DNA of 64,000 nt. It comes from Paludibacter sp. (GTDB taxonomy: Bacteria > Bacteroidota > Bacteroidia > Bacteroidales > Paludibacteraceae). The stretch covers positions 310,001 through 374,000 of the forward strand of contig JAFLKK010000009.1 in assembly GCA_019163375.1 (NCBI GenBank), written 5' to 3'. Both the position numbers and the translations under genes were made by a program. This document shows, piece after piece, positions 26,829 to 37,753 of the stretch. The notes beneath the pieces are model-generated. The model was not told the DNA's origin. It ran no database searches and saw only the letters and a list, made by a program, of their open reading frames with translations. The number at the start of each line of letters is the position of its first letter. Positions within the stretch are counted from its first letter, which is position 1.

Positions 26829-29288
26829 ATGAAAATAATACAAAAGGCGTTGTGGGTATTCACATTATGCATTTTTCAATCCTTGCAACTGCTGTTTGCA
26901 CAACAAAACGGAGATTTGAAACTGTGGTACGAAAAACCTGCCAAAATTTGGGTTGAAGCACTCCCTGTTGGCAATGGTCGGTTAGGAGCCATGATTTTTG
27001 GAACCCCGGGCAAAGAGTTAATTCAACTCAACGAAAATACCGTTTGGGCGGGTCAGCCTCACCGGAACGATAAGCCCGAAGCAAAAGAAGCTTTGAGCGC
27101 TGTGCGTAAATTGATTTTTGATGGCAAGTATAAAGACGCTATGGACATGGTTAACCAAAAAATGATAGGTCGGCCTCATGGAATGTCTTATCAAACAGCC
27201 GGTAATCTAAGACTGAATTTTCCAGGGCATGAGAATTATACGAATTATTATCGTGAGCTTGATTTGGAAAATGCAACCGTAAGCAGTCGTTATACTGTTG
27301 ATGGAGTAAATTACAGTACCAAAGTATTTTCGTCATTCCCCGATCAGGTTATTATTGCTCGTGTTTCGGCTGATAAGTCGGGTTCAATCAATTTTTCGGC
27401 CTCTATGGATCGTCCGGGCAAGGTAAAAGTAACTTCAATGGGTACCAATGAGCTTGTTTTATCAGGAGTTTCGAGCGATCAGGAAGGAATAAAAGGTGGC
27501 GTGCAATTCGAAGCAAAGGTGAAAATTATTACCAATGGAGGTTCTGTTTCTTCTACTGATAGTACATTAACGGTTAGTAATGCCAATGTTGCTACCATTT
27601 ATATTTCTATAGCAACAAATTTTAAAAACTACAAAGACATTAGTGATAATGCTACCGAAAAAGAGAATGCCTATCTTCAAAATGCGCTTAAAAAAAATTA
27701 CGAACAAGCACTAAAAGATCATATTGCTGATTATCAAAGCTATTTTAAACGGGTGAGTCTTGACCTGGGAACAACTGAAGCGGCTAAACAACCTACCGAT
27801 GTTCGTTTGGCGAAGTTTGCCAAAGGAAACGACCCGCAATTTGTGGCTTTGTATTTCCAGTTTGGCCGATATTTGCTCATTTCATCGTCGCGTCCTGGAG
27901 GACAACCGGCTAATTTACAGGGAATATGGACCGATCAGCTTAATCCTATGTGGGATAGTAAATACACGGTGAACATCAATACAGAGATGAATTACTGGCC
28001 GTCGGAAGTTACCAATCTAACAGAAATGAACGAACCACTTATACAAATGGTGCGTGAACTTGCCGAAACCGGTCAAAAAACAGCAAAGGATATGTATGGT
28101 GCCAGAGGTTGGGTATTGCACCACAATACCGATATTTGGCGCATTAATGGTCCGGTGGATGGAGCTTATTGGGGCATGTGGCCAATGGGTGGTGCCTGGC
28201 TTTCGCAACACTTATTCGATAAATATGCGTATAGTGGGAACAAAGATTTCTTAAAATCTGTCTATCCTGTTATAAAAGAAGCTGCCATGTTTTATTTCGA
28301 TTTTCTGACGGAGGAACCTCAAAACAAATGGTTGGTGGTAAGTCCGGCTGTATCTCCCGAAAATGAACCGCGAGGTCATGAAGGTTCTACCATGTCGGCC
28401 GGAACAACCATGGATAATCAATTGGTTTTTGATATTTTCTCGATAACAGTAAAAACCGCCGAAATTCTGAATGTAGACAAAGCATTAGTTGCTCAAATAA
28501 AAGAAAAACTAAGTCGTTTAGCACCTATGCAAATTGGACAATGGGGCCAATTGCAGGAATGGATTTCCGATTGGGATAACCCGAAAGATAATCATCGCCA
28601 TGTCTCGCACTTGTACGGTTTATTCCCATCCAATCAAATTTCGCCCTATCGCAACCCCGAACTGTTCTCAGCAGCGAAGACTTCGTTGGCGGCACGCGGC
28701 GACGAATCTACCGGCTGGTCGATGGGTTGGAAAGTGAATCTTTGGGCACGTCTTCTCGATGGAGATCATGCCTACAAGCTTATCACCGATCAACTTACTC
28801 CATCTATTCAGCCCAATGGACGACAAAATGGTGGTACTTATCCCAACCTTTTTGATGCTCATCCACCTTTCCAGATTGATGGAAATTTCGGTTGCACATC
28901 TGGTGTGTCCGAAATGTTACTACAAAGCCACGATGGAGCCATTCAGTTGTTACCGGCACTACCATCTTCGTGGAAAACAGGTAGTGTAAATGGATTGAAA
29001 GCTCGTGGCGGATTTGAAGTGAATGTTCAATGGAATAACAATGAATTGTCCGAAGCAGTGGTAAAATGTTCGGTAACCGGTAATTGTCGCATACGTTCAT
29101 ATTGTCCTTTAAAAGCAAAAGGACTGAAGATTGCCAAAGGTAAGAACCCAAATTCGTTCTATGCCACAACGGAAATCAAAACTCCACTCAATCATTCAAC
29201 CATTGATCAGCCTTCATTAAATTTGAAAAAGGTATATGAGTACGATTTGGTTATGAAGGCCGGAAGTGTCGTTAAACTAACGAAGTAG
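26829..29288 (+). CDS. Glycoside hydrolase family 95 (alpha-L-fucosidase / alpha-L-galactosidase)
   Basis: An 819-residue secreted GH95 (signal peptide ending LFAQ). The N-terminal sandwich starts [20 protein letters not shown], the family hallmark. The (alpha/alpha)6 barrel carries [20 protein letters not shown] and [15 protein letters not shown], and [20 protein letters not shown] near the C-terminus, regions that bear the catalytic Asn/Glu/Asp in characterised members. GH95 enzymes remove alpha-1,2-L-fucose, and in complex xylan PULs alpha-L-galactose. The co-operonic feruloyl-type esterase favours a xylan side-chain role. Full length. Confidence 0.93.
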   Translation: MKIIQKALWVFTLCIFQSLQLLFAQQNGDLKLWYEKPAKIWVEALPVGNGRLGAMIFGTPGKELIQLNENTVWAGQPHRNDKPEAKEALSAVRKLIFDGKYKDAMDMVNQKMIGRPHGMSYQTAGNLRLNFPGHENYTNYYRELDLENATVSSRYTVDGVNYSTKVFSSFPDQVIIARVSADKSGSINFSASMDRPGKVKVTSMGTNELVLSGVSSDQEGIKGGVQFEAKVKIITNGGSVSSTDSTLTVSNANVATIYISIATNFKNYKDISDNATEKENAYLQNALKKNYEQALKDHIADYQSYFKRVSLDLGTTEAAKQPTDVRLAKFAKGNDPQFVALYFQFGRYLLISSSRPGGQPANLQGIWTDQLNPMWDSKYTVNINTEMNYWPSEVTNLTEMNEPLIQMVRELAETGQKTAKDMYGARGWVLHHNTDIWRINGPVDGAYWGMWPMGGAWLSQHLFDKYAYSGNKDFLKSVYPVIKEAAMFYFDFLTEEPQNKWLVVSPAVSPENEPRGHEGSTMSAGTTMDNQLVFDIFSITVKTAEILNVDKALVAQIKEKLSRLAPMQIGQWGQLQEWISDWDNPKDNHRHVSHLYGLFPSNQISPYRNPELFSAAKTSLAARGDESTGWSMGWKVNLWARLLDGDHAYKLITDQLTPSIQPNGRQNGGTYPNLFDAHPPFQIDGNFGCTSGVSEMLLQSHDGAIQLLPALPSSWKTGSVNGLKARGGFEVNVQWNNNELSEAVVKCSVTGNCRIRSYCPLKAKGLKIAKGKNPNSFYATTEIKTPLNHSTIDQPSLNLKKVYEYDLVMKAGSVVKLTK

Positions 29289-29355
29289 TACCTGATTATT
29301 ATTACAAATACCTGAAACACACAAAATAATTGCCTCTTAAAATAATTTCACAAAA

Positions 29356-30360
29356 ATGAAAAAATTCTTAATTCTGATTCTCTCTCTTTCTTTTTGTTTT
29401 TCGAATGGCTTTAGTCAACAATATTCCAAATCATGGAAAGATGTAAACTATGCCGGCGACACAATGGTGTATCATAAAATGGATATTTATTTGCCGCCCA
29501 CTACGGTAAAACAAACTGCCCCTTTTCCGGCAGTGGTTTTGATCTATGGCAGTGCATGGCTTTCAAATAAATCAAAAGGAGCTGATATGAACTCTTTGGG
29601 TCAGTCATTGCTAAATGCAGGTTTTGCGGTCATAACCCCCAACCACCGCTCCAGTTTTGATGCCAAATTCCCGGCTCAGATAAACGATATAAAAGCCTCA
29701 ATCAGGTTTCTTCGTGGCAACGCATCGCAATATAGTATTGATACTACATTTATCGGAATCACGGGCAGTTCATCGGGTGGTAACATGGCTGCTATGGCCG
29801 GAACAACAAGATATGTAAAGCAAAAAAAACAAGGTGAGATTACTGTTGACATTGAAGGTAGTTTGGGAGCTTATACCTCTCATGGCAGTTCGGTTGATGC
29901 GGTGGTAGACTGGTTTGGCCCTACCAATATGTTGGTGATGGATTCATGTGGTGGAACGGATTTTATTCATAATGATGCGGGTTCTCCGGCTTCGCTTTAT
30001 ATTGGTGGAGCTATCCAAATGAATAAAGATAAAACCTTGTTGGCCAGTCCTACTACCTATGTAGCTGCCAACAATCCTCCATTCCTTATTTTTCATGGTA
30101 CTTCTGATAGAGTTGTTCCGTATTGTCAGAGCGAAATTCTTTTTAAGGCTTTGCAAAATGCAAAAGTGCCCAGTAAGTTATTTTTAGTTCCAAATGGTCA
30201 ACATGGACCCGGAGTTCATACTGATACGAATATTAAAATGATGACTGACTTTTTTAAAGCGGAACTAATTCAAAAAGCGGCAACTAAAGTTTCATCTGTG
30301 AAGACAGGTAAATCAGTCGGTTTTAAGCAGAAATCTAAAGGGAAGAAGTCGTCTAAATAA
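29356..30360 (+). CDS. Secreted alpha/beta hydrolase, probable carbohydrate esterase
   Basis: A 334-residue alpha/beta hydrolase (signal peptide ending GFSQ). Nucleophile Ser139 sits in GSSSGG, the acid in HGTSDRVVP, the His in GQHGPGVH. An oxyanion-hole-like region is at VVLIYGSAWLSNKS. Relatives are BD-FAE-type and acetyl-xylan esterases, so deacetylation of a glycan is the likely job. The C-terminus is a Lys-rich tail. In-frame after its TAA stop lies a decayed T9SS sorting domain, so the protein may once have been longer or fused. Confidence 0.8.
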   Translation: MKKFLILILSLSFCFSNGFSQQYSKSWKDVNYAGDTMVYHKMDIYLPPTTVKQTAPFPAVVLIYGSAWLSNKSKGADMNSLGQSLLNAGFAVITPNHRSSFDAKFPAQINDIKASIRFLRGNASQYSIDTTFIGITGSSSGGNMAAMAGTTRYVKQKKQGEITVDIEGSLGAYTSHGSSVDAVVDWFGPTNMLVMDSCGGTDFIHNDAGSPASLYIGGAIQMNKDKTLLASPTTYVAANNPPFLIFHGTSDRVVPYCQSEILFKALQNAKVPSKLFLVPNGQHGPGVHTDTNIKMMTDFFKAELIQKAATKVSSVKTGKSVGFKQKSKGKKSSK

Positions 30361-30580
30361 TTGACGATAGAGTATTTAGTTTCTAAGAAAGCACTTGTTG
30401 CATTGGATATTTTTGACATTATAGGACGTAAGGTGTTAATTGTTATTTGGGAAGACATCCTTACCTGCACTATATGTTCAGGAATGTAACCTGAATATAT
30501 TCTCCAATGGAAATTATCTTTTTAATCTGACTGTTGGTTCTAACAGTCAGATAAATAATATGTTGTTAGCAGAGATTTGA
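30361..30580 (+). pseudogene. Decayed T9SS type A C-terminal sorting domain
   Basis: Directly after the hydrolase stop, in the same frame, the DNA reads LTIEYLVSKKALVALD then IFDIIGRKVL, the typical first half of a type A T9SS sorting signal. After a frameshift near 30450-30465 the next frame reads SNGNYLFNLTVGSNSQ and ends at TGA 30580, the typical second half. It is thus a whole domain broken by the upstream stop and one frameshift. It implies that the lineage has, or had, type IX secretion. It may be the former tail of the hydrolase or the end of a deleted gene. The remaining gap to 30741 holds no gene. Confidence 0.65.
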
Positions 30581-30741
30581 AAGTTTCCGCTTGCGATATA
30601 GTAAGTTTTATGCCGAGTTGTACGATATGCATGGGATGATATTCCTGCTTATATAAATATGAAAAATTGAGAAGGCTTACCAACCTCACCTTTTACTATT
30701 GTTATTTTTGAACGAACGAATTGATATTATTGAGCTAAACG

Positions 30742-31275
30742 ATGAAAACGAAATGTAATGTTCTGAGTCTTATACCGTATTTCTTATTCACCCTTTTGGC
30801 GTTTATTGCTCTAGTTATTGCCGGTTGTAGTTTAATATTTGTTACTTCTTTCTTAACGTCAATGTCTCTGTTTTTTTTGTTTCTATCAATGTCATTTTTA
30901 TTAATGTTTTTTGGTGGGGGATTGGAGATTACAAATGTAAAAGTCAATAGTGATGGCTTAGTTTTCAGACAGATATTTGGACTTCGATCCAATCAATATT
31001 CATTCTCTGAAATTGCCGGATTTAAATCTTCGATTTTAAAAAATAAGAACGGAGAATATACTTATTTGTTAATACGAACAAACACAGAAAAAGTTATAGA
31101 AATAAGCGGGACTTTTATTTCAAATATTAGTGAAGTTGAAAATGAACTAACTAAAACTTTGCGTTATGATAGCTTAATCAAAGAACCTATTATCAATTTG
31201 AAGGATAAATTATTTATTATATTCACGATACTTTTCATGATTTGTTTTTTGTGGTTTATAATTAGCTTGTTATAG
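30742..31275 (+). CDS. Hypothetical membrane protein with PH-like segment
   Basis: A 177-residue protein that I do not recognise by family. Two adjacent N-terminal membrane helices (about 7-60), a soluble stretch with a PH-domain-like strand pattern (LVFRQIFGLRSNQYSFSEIAGF and following, about 70-145), and one C-terminal helix (about 153-176). It looks like the small bacterial PH-type membrane proteins. It sits between enzyme genes but shows no link to glycan use. Confidence 0.55.
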   Translation: MKTKCNVLSLIPYFLFTLLAFIALVIAGCSLIFVTSFLTSMSLFFLFLSMSFLLMFFGGGLEITNVKVNSDGLVFRQIFGLRSNQYSFSEIAGFKSSILKNKNGEYTYLLIRTNTEKVIEISGTFISNISEVENELTKTLRYDSLIKEPIINLKDKLFIIFTILFMICFLWFIISLL

Positions 31276-31312
31276 TAAATTGAATTAATTGTTATTTTTA
31301 TAATTATTTTAT

Positions 31313-33046
31313 ATGAATCAAATTTTAAAAAAACTTTTTGTATTGGTTTGCTTGAGTTGTACATTTGCAGTGTATTCTCAAACAAAGAGTGTTGTTGCTC
31401 CGAAACAAACCACCATGTGTAACCCGGTAAACCTTAGTTATCGGTTTTGTCTCGATGCTCCATCAAGACGTGAAGCGGCAGATCCTACAATGGTTGTGTT
31501 TAAGAACGAATACTATTTATTTGCGTCTAAATCGGGGGGCTATTTTCATTCTACTGATTTAATCCGTTGGAATCTGATAACAACAGGCGACTTGCCTTTG
31601 GAGGATTATGCACCGACAGTTGTAGTTGTGAAAGACACCATGTATTTTATGTCTTCCAAAGGAGCACCCATCACCATATTTAAAACAAGCGAACCAAAAT
31701 CAGGTCGCTGGAAAGTTGTCACGTCTGCATTCCCGATTGGAATGATTGACCCGGACTTTTTTGTGGACGATGATGCTAAATTGTACTTTTATTATGGATG
31801 TTCAAACGTAAATCCTATTCAGGGTGTTGAATTAGATGCTAAAACATTTCATCCTATAGGAAAACCGGTAGCACTTCTTAATAACGATAAGAAAAATTAT
31901 GGTTGGGAACGTCCGGGCGATTACAATGACAAACAACCGAACCCATGGATCGAAGGGGCCTGGGTGACTAAGCATGCCGGTAAATACTACCTTCAATATG
32001 CCGGGCCGGGCACCGAATACAAGAGCTACGCCGACGGAGTTTATGTATCGGAGAAACCGCTTGGACCATTCAAATTGGCCGAACATAATCCTGTTTCATA
32101 CAAACCAGAAGGATTTATTGCCGGTGCAGGACATAGTAGCACATTTCAGGATAAATATGGTAACTACTGGCACGTATCCACCATGACTATTTCTCAAAAA
32201 CACATGTTCGAACGTCGTTTGGGATTTTTTCCTACTTTTTTTGATAAAGATGGCGTCATGTATGTTTATACCGGTTTTGGCGATTTCCCGTATAAAGTTC
32301 CTACTAAAAAGATTTCCAGCCCTGAAGAGTTGTTCCCTCAGTGGATGTTGCTCTCGTACAATAAACCGGTACAGGTATCTTCCGAATTGCCAAACTATCC
32401 TAAACATTACGCAGCGAATGAAGATATACGCACCTTTTGGAGCGCTAAAACGGGCAATAAAGGTGAGTGGATAAGTATAGATTTACAGAAATCATGTACC
32501 GTAAATGCTATTCAGATTAATTATGCCGAGAATGATACAAAGATTTTTGGTCGTGAACCGAATATTTATTATCAATATCTGCTCCAATATTCCAACGATA
32601 ATAAAACATGGAAAACGCTGGCAAATAAAACCTTGAATAAAACAGATGTTCCGCACGATTATATTGAGTTGAAGGTACCCGTTAAGGCACGTTACATAAA
32701 ACTTATCAATTACAAAGTCCCAAGTGGAACATTTGCTATTGCAGATTTACGCGTATTTGGAAATGCGGGTGGAAAAGCACCTGTGATTGCCGAAAAGTTG
32801 ACTGTAGAACGTGATCAAAATGATCGTTGTATTGTAAAATTGAAGTGGGAAAAGAAAGCAGATGCCCTTGGTTATAATATCAGATACGGTGCTTCGAAAG
32901 ATAAATTATATCATAACTATCAAGTGATTGGACCAGACTCATTAACTATTAGAAGCCTAAACAGTTTACAAAAATACTATTTCACTATTGATGCTTTTAA
33001 TGAAAATGGAATAACTAAAGGAAAAAACACAATAGAAATAAACTAA
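31313..33046 (+). CDS. Glycoside hydrolase family 43 with F5/8 type C and FN3-like domains
   Basis: A 577-residue secreted GH43. Propeller about 35-340 with the three acids in EAADPTMVV, MIDPDFFVDDD and PWIEGAWV. An F5/8 type C (discoidin/CBM32-like) domain follows, about 345-485 (ISIDLQKSCTVNAIQINYAE), then a fibronectin-III-like domain at 490-577. Substrate probably an arabino- or xylo-configured glycan. It is followed 13 nt later by GH3, a frequent partner in xylan breakdown. The domain set differs from the CBM6-type GH43 group downstream, so it is not one of those paralogues. Confidence 0.88.
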   Translation: MNQILKKLFVLVCLSCTFAVYSQTKSVVAPKQTTMCNPVNLSYRFCLDAPSRREAADPTMVVFKNEYYLFASKSGGYFHSTDLIRWNLITTGDLPLEDYAPTVVVVKDTMYFMSSKGAPITIFKTSEPKSGRWKVVTSAFPIGMIDPDFFVDDDAKLYFYYGCSNVNPIQGVELDAKTFHPIGKPVALLNNDKKNYGWERPGDYNDKQPNPWIEGAWVTKHAGKYYLQYAGPGTEYKSYADGVYVSEKPLGPFKLAEHNPVSYKPEGFIAGAGHSSTFQDKYGNYWHVSTMTISQKHMFERRLGFFPTFFDKDGVMYVYTGFGDFPYKVPTKKISSPEELFPQWMLLSYNKPVQVSSELPNYPKHYAANEDIRTFWSAKTGNKGEWISIDLQKSCTVNAIQINYAENDTKIFGREPNIYYQYLLQYSNDNKTWKTLANKTLNKTDVPHDYIELKVPVKARYIKLINYKVPSGTFAIADLRVFGNAGGKAPVIAEKLTVERDQNDRCIVKLKWEKKADALGYNIRYGASKDKLYHNYQVIGPDSLTIRSLNSLQKYYFTIDAFNENGITKGKNTIEIN

Positions 33047-33059
33047 CCTATACAAAACG

Positions 33060-35636
33060 ATGAAAAAAAGCTTACTGATAGCTATTAGTATTTTATTTAC
33101 GATAAGTCTATCGGCTCAACAATTTCCCTATCAGAATGCAAAATTAAGTGCCGAAGAAAGAGCAACGGATTTGCTTTCTCGCCTGACACTTAGCGAAAAG
33201 GCCGCTTTAATGCAAAATAACTCACCGGCCATACCGCGACTGGGCATCAAGGCGTATGAATGGTGGAACGAAGCCTTGCATGGTGTAGGGCGATCGGGTG
33301 TGGCCACTGTTTTTCCGCAGGCTATTGGCATGGCAGCTTCTTTCAACGATGCTTTGCTGTTTGATGCTTTCACTGCTGTGTCGGACGAGGCTAGAGCCAA
33401 ATCCAATAAATTTAGCGAACAAGGTGGGTTAAAACGTTATCAGGGGCTTACTTACTGGACTCCAAATGTGAATATATTTCGCGATCCACGTTGGGGACGC
33501 GGTCAGGAAACGTACGGTGAAGACCCTTTTCTGACCAGTCGTATGGGTGTTGCGGTTGTGAAAGGTTTACAAGGCCCCGACGATGCTGAGTATGACAAAT
33601 TGCATGCTTGCGCCAAACACTTTGCTGTTCACTCGGGTCCGGAATGGAACAGGCACTCTTTCAATGCTGAGAATATTAATCCCCGCGATTTGTGGGAAAC
33701 TTACTTGCCGGCTTTTAAGGACTTGGTTCAAAAAGCAAATGTCAAAGAAGTGATGTGTGCTTACAACAGCTTTGAGGGAGAACCTTGCTGCGGCAGTAAT
33801 CGCCTATTAACCCAAATACTCCGTGGTCAATGGGGTTATGATGGTTTGGTAGTGTCGGATTGCTGGGCAATTTCAGATTTTTATCATACAAATGCGCACG
33901 CAACTCAACCGGATGCGGCACATGCAGCAGCTAATGCTGTTTTGAATGGTACTGATTTGGAGTGTGGAAGTGATTTCGGCAATTTGCCCGATGCTGTGAA
34001 AACAGGCTTGGTAGACGAAAATCGCATTGATATTTCCCTGAAGCGTTTACTCAAAGCTCGCTTTGAATTGGGGGAAATGAATGAAAAAACCGTTTGGGAC
34101 ATTCCTTATTCGGTGGTCAACAGCAAAGAGCATCAGGCATTAGCACTTCGTATGGCGCAGGAAAGTATGGTGTTATTGCAAAATAAAAGCAATATTCTAC
34201 CTTTGAACAAGAAACTGAAAATTGCTGTGATGGGACCGAATGCAAACGACTCGGTAATGCAATGGGGAAATTATAATGGTTTTCCGTCACATACGGTTAC
34301 TCTGTTAGAAGCTTTGCGAAAGGCTGTGCCGGCATCTCAACTGATATATGAATGGGGCTGTGACAGGACTTCTGATGTCGCCATTAGTAGCTTGTTTCCC
34401 GAGTGCAGTATCGATGGCAAAAAAGGATTCATAGCTCAATACTGGAACAATATCACCCCTGAAGGAGAGCCTGTTGCCACCGATATACTTTCAACTCCGT
34501 TTCACTTAACTACAATGGGTGCTACTGCTTTTGCAGCAGGGGTTAATATCCGTAATTTCTCGGCACGCTATAAAACAGTATTTCAACCGAGTAAATCAGG
34601 TGATGTTGCATTCCAGTTTCAAACCAGTGGAAGAGCTACTTTGAAAATCGATGGAGAATTGGTAACACGGAATGTTTCTGCTAACACACCAACCAATGTA
34701 TATACTTTGAAAGCTGAAGCAGGTAAATCGTATAGCATTGAAATCACGTTCTCTCAAAGAAATGCTGATGCTGCGTTGAATTTTGACTTAGGTTCATTGA
34801 TTCCTGTAGATTTGAATGCAAGTATTGCCAAAGTAAAAGATGCTGATATTGTCATTTTTGCAGGTGGTATTGCTCCTTCGCTTGAAGGTGAAGAAATGAA
34901 GGTGACGGTACCCGGTTTTAAAGGTGGCGATCGCACGGATATTGAGCTTCCGTCTATTCAACGTCGTATGCTTCAGGCTTTAAAAGCTGCCGGTAAAAGA
35001 GTAGTTTTCGTCAATTTTTCAGGTTCAGCTATCGGATTTTTGCCGGAAACCGCTTCCTGTGATGCTATCCTGCAAGCATGGTATCCGGGTCAGGCAGGTG
35101 GTACGGCTATTGCCAATGTATTATTTGGCGATTATAATCCTTCCGGAAAACTACCTGTAACGTTTTACAAAAACATACAGCAGCTTCCCGATTTCGAAGA
35201 TTATAATATGAAAGGTCGCACGTACAGATACATGACCGAAAAACCTCTTTTCTCATTTGGTCATGGGTTGAGTTATACAACTTTTTCGGTAGGCAATGCT
35301 CAATTTTCAAAGAAAACAATTAAGAGCAATGAATCGCTTGAACTAACTATTCCCGTGTCAAACAAAGGTACTCGTTCCGGTTCGGAAATACTCCAGGTTT
35401 ATGTACTAAAACTGAATGATATTGATGGTCCGATAAAAACGTTGAGAGCTTTTAAAAAGATTGAAGTTCAGGCAGGTGAAACCGCTAAAGCTACCATTCA
35501 ACTGACTCCGGAAGCTTTCGAATTTTTTGATTGGACTCAACGAAAGATGATGGTGACTAAGGGAGAATACGAACTGTACTACGGCAATACTTCTGATGCT
35601 AACTTTCTGAAAAGAGCTATAATTAAAGTTCAATAA
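33060..35636 (+). CDS. Glycoside hydrolase family 3 with PA14 insert, probable beta-xylosidase
   Basis: An 858-residue secreted GH3 (signal ends LSAQ). The (beta/alpha)8 domain (about 25-350) has the nucleophile Asp267 in VVSDCWA. The alpha/beta sandwich domain is split by a PA14-like insert (about 455-580, starting KGFIAQYWNN). An FnIII-like domain ends the chain. Closest architecture: xylan 1,4-beta-xylosidases of Bacteroidota, though beta-glucosidase activity cannot be excluded by eye. It is the last gene of the transcript begun upstream; a terminator follows. Confidence 0.92.
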   Translation: MKKSLLIAISILFTISLSAQQFPYQNAKLSAEERATDLLSRLTLSEKAALMQNNSPAIPRLGIKAYEWWNEALHGVGRSGVATVFPQAIGMAASFNDALLFDAFTAVSDEARAKSNKFSEQGGLKRYQGLTYWTPNVNIFRDPRWGRGQETYGEDPFLTSRMGVAVVKGLQGPDDAEYDKLHACAKHFAVHSGPEWNRHSFNAENINPRDLWETYLPAFKDLVQKANVKEVMCAYNSFEGEPCCGSNRLLTQILRGQWGYDGLVVSDCWAISDFYHTNAHATQPDAAHAAANAVLNGTDLECGSDFGNLPDAVKTGLVDENRIDISLKRLLKARFELGEMNEKTVWDIPYSVVNSKEHQALALRMAQESMVLLQNKSNILPLNKKLKIAVMGPNANDSVMQWGNYNGFPSHTVTLLEALRKAVPASQLIYEWGCDRTSDVAISSLFPECSIDGKKGFIAQYWNNITPEGEPVATDILSTPFHLTTMGATAFAAGVNIRNFSARYKTVFQPSKSGDVAFQFQTSGRATLKIDGELVTRNVSANTPTNVYTLKAEAGKSYSIEITFSQRNADAALNFDLGSLIPVDLNASIAKVKDADIVIFAGGIAPSLEGEEMKVTVPGFKGGDRTDIELPSIQRRMLQALKAAGKRVVFVNFSGSAIGFLPETASCDAILQAWYPGQAGGTAIANVLFGDYNPSGKLPVTFYKNIQQLPDFEDYNMKGRTYRYMTEKPLFSFGHGLSYTTFSVGNAQFSKKTIKSNESLELTIPVSNKGTRSGSEILQVYVLKLNDIDGPIKTLRAFKKIEVQAGETAKATIQLTPEAFEFFDWTQRKMMVTKGEYELYYGNTSDANFLKRAIIKVQ

Positions 35637-35717
35637 TTATTTAAATTAAACTCCGCTAATCATCTTCTATCTTTTGAATTTTATGTGAGTTTAGTACCCA
35701 ACAGTATCTTACTAAAA

Positions 35718-35768
35718 ATAGGGTGCAAAATTTGTCAAATTAAGGCAAGTTTTGCACCCTTATTTTTT
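35718..35768 (+). terminator. Strong intrinsic terminator after GH3
   Basis: Stem GGGTGCAAAA (35721-35730) / TTTTGCACCC (35750-35759) with a 19-nt loop, then a T-rich tract. 35769-36249 has no gene; TATTTTTG near 35915 is a -7-like site. Confidence 0.85.
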
Positions 35769-36249
35769 TTGCCTTTGTGTTTACCTTATCCAGACCTTTT
35801 TTTTTGAGTTACATTACTTGTGTTGGCTATTGTGCTTTTGTAAATGGCTGATAATGAAATTTAGTTTTAATTTTTCTTAGATTTTTAATATATGACAACG
35901 TGAAATAAATACGTATTTTTGTAAATTAAATATCTAAATATTAAAACAGAGAGTAGTAATTGATTATATCTTTGTTTTGCTTTAACTTAAATTGAGAGAA
36001 AGAAAATCAAACTTCATTTTATTGCTAACCTGAAGCTTCCTGTTTCTATTCGCCGGATCTATAAACACTATTGAAAATATCTTACCTGAAAATAAACAGC
36101 AATAGGTTAGTTAAGTATCCGGTTAGATTTGCAAATTTAAGTCAATGACTTTCCTCTCTGTTATTTCATATAGGAATAGAAATATGAATAGAAAAAATAG
36201 CAGGAGCAAAGATGAGATTAAGTAATAACCTAAATTTAACGCATGAACT

Positions 36250-36561
36250 ATGCTAAAAAAAATTATCAACCAAAAACTGTTTTATCTAAGCTTATGTGTC
36301 GCAGGATATTTTGTGTTGCTGTGGATAAACGCTTACGCAATAAAATTTAACTTTGTTCTGATTGGATTCTTTCAGGAATTATTGACGATTCCGTTGTTAA
36401 TTGTTCTCTTATTTTTATTTATTCTTTCTGTAAAGTACTGTATCGATGATAAGTTTAGAATGAAGAAATACTCATTTTGGGCATTCTTTACTTTGCTAAT
36501 TACCATTCTTCTAAGTTTTGGGAGTTTATTTTTAGTCATATTCAAAAATTTGAAAAAATAA
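36250..36561 (+). CDS. Hypothetical membrane protein, three helices
   Basis: A 103-residue, strongly hydrophobic protein with three predicted membrane helices (about 9-30, 38-60, 73-96) and basic ends. No family recognised. First of three unrelated small genes that separate the two enzyme blocks of the PUL. Confidence 0.5.
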   Translation: MLKKIINQKLFYLSLCVAGYFVLLWINAYAIKFNFVLIGFFQELLTIPLLIVLLFLFILSVKYCIDDKFRMKKYSFWAFFTLLITILLSFGSLFLVIFKNLKK

Positions 36562-36613
36562 ATATTCGATGCTCTTTCAGTTTAATGACTTTTACAACTA
36601 AAAAATAAAAAAG

Positions 36614-37501
36614 ATGAAAAGAAATGCCGCCATCTCTATTTTGATTTTACTACAAACGATTTGCATGTATGGACAGAAAAGAATGTCTATTTATGAGCTT
36701 GGGGATTCAATCGTGAATTACGAAACAAACTTCGAAAATCTTATTGACAACTGGACGACCGTTAATGTAACCAATGCTTATGAATTCAAGGCATTTCGTT
36801 ATGCTTTTGTGGAAGCATTAACAGATTCTGCAAGGTATAATTATTACAGAAATTTTTTCTCCGGAGTAGAAGTGCTTTCAGCATCAACCAGTGGCAATTC
36901 GGGAGTAGAGAATGGTCATGAATATCGTACATTTTATATCCGACCCGGGTATGCTCATGGAGATTTTTATGATACAAGGGGTTTGACCGAGAAACAGAAA
37001 ACGATACTGTCGGACGATTTCATACAAAAGGGCAAAGAGCTGTTAACGCGGTATTTAAATGTCGATAAAATGAATTTAAAGCATTATTCTTATGAAAATC
37101 ACAAAGCGGATACTATATGGCGGGCATCCGACCATTCAATTTCGAGTATTCGTTTTAGTAGTAATTCATCAAATATAGCATCTCCTGATTCAATATCAGC
37201 TAATTATATTGATATTCGTGTTTTGGGCAAAAAAGCAACTGAACAGTTAGATACAACTGAATTAAGACGCCTGATACTTGAAGAAATATTAATTCAACGC
37301 ACAATGACTCAGTTGTATTTTAATAGGGAGGTGCACTTAGGTGATAAGGTGTATGCAGTTCGTTTTGAATATTTAGGAAAACTATATACGAACTACGTAA
37401 TTTGTAGTACAAAAACGAAAAAAGTAGTATTTGACTTCCTTTTTAAAAGCATACAGGTTGAACAGCCAAAATATCTGATTCGAGCTAGTCAGGGAATTTA
37501 G
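36614..37501 (+). CDS. Hypothetical secreted protein
   Basis: A 295-residue protein with a signal peptide (ending MYGQ) and no recognised domain. Mixed alpha/beta composition, no cysteine cluster, no catalytic-looking motif. It sits 52 nt after the small membrane protein and may be co-transcribed with it. Confidence 0.6.
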   Translation: MKRNAAISILILLQTICMYGQKRMSIYELGDSIVNYETNFENLIDNWTTVNVTNAYEFKAFRYAFVEALTDSARYNYYRNFFSGVEVLSASTSGNSGVENGHEYRTFYIRPGYAHGDFYDTRGLTEKQKTILSDDFIQKGKELLTRYLNVDKMNLKHYSYENHKADTIWRASDHSISSIRFSSNSSNIASPDSISANYIDIRVLGKKATEQLDTTELRRLILEEILIQRTMTQLYFNREVHLGDKVYAVRFEYLGKLYTNYVICSTKTKKVVFDFLFKSIQVEQPKYLIRASQGI

Positions 37502-37753
37502 AAATGGTTTAAAAGTAAACGATAATCGGCTGTTATGCAGAGTCTATAAGCGAGATGTAAATTCATAAGCTTTTCGGATAATTAAACTATTTAAGATTAA
37601 TTTTTAAATAGTTTCTTAATAATTTACTACTTTTGACAATTGAATACTGACAATGTACTGCTATAGTAAAAAGCTGCCTGTAATAACTAAGTGAAAAGAA
37701 CAGAATAACTTCGATTGTTGATCTTTTAATTTGCAAAATAGAAAATAAAAAGA

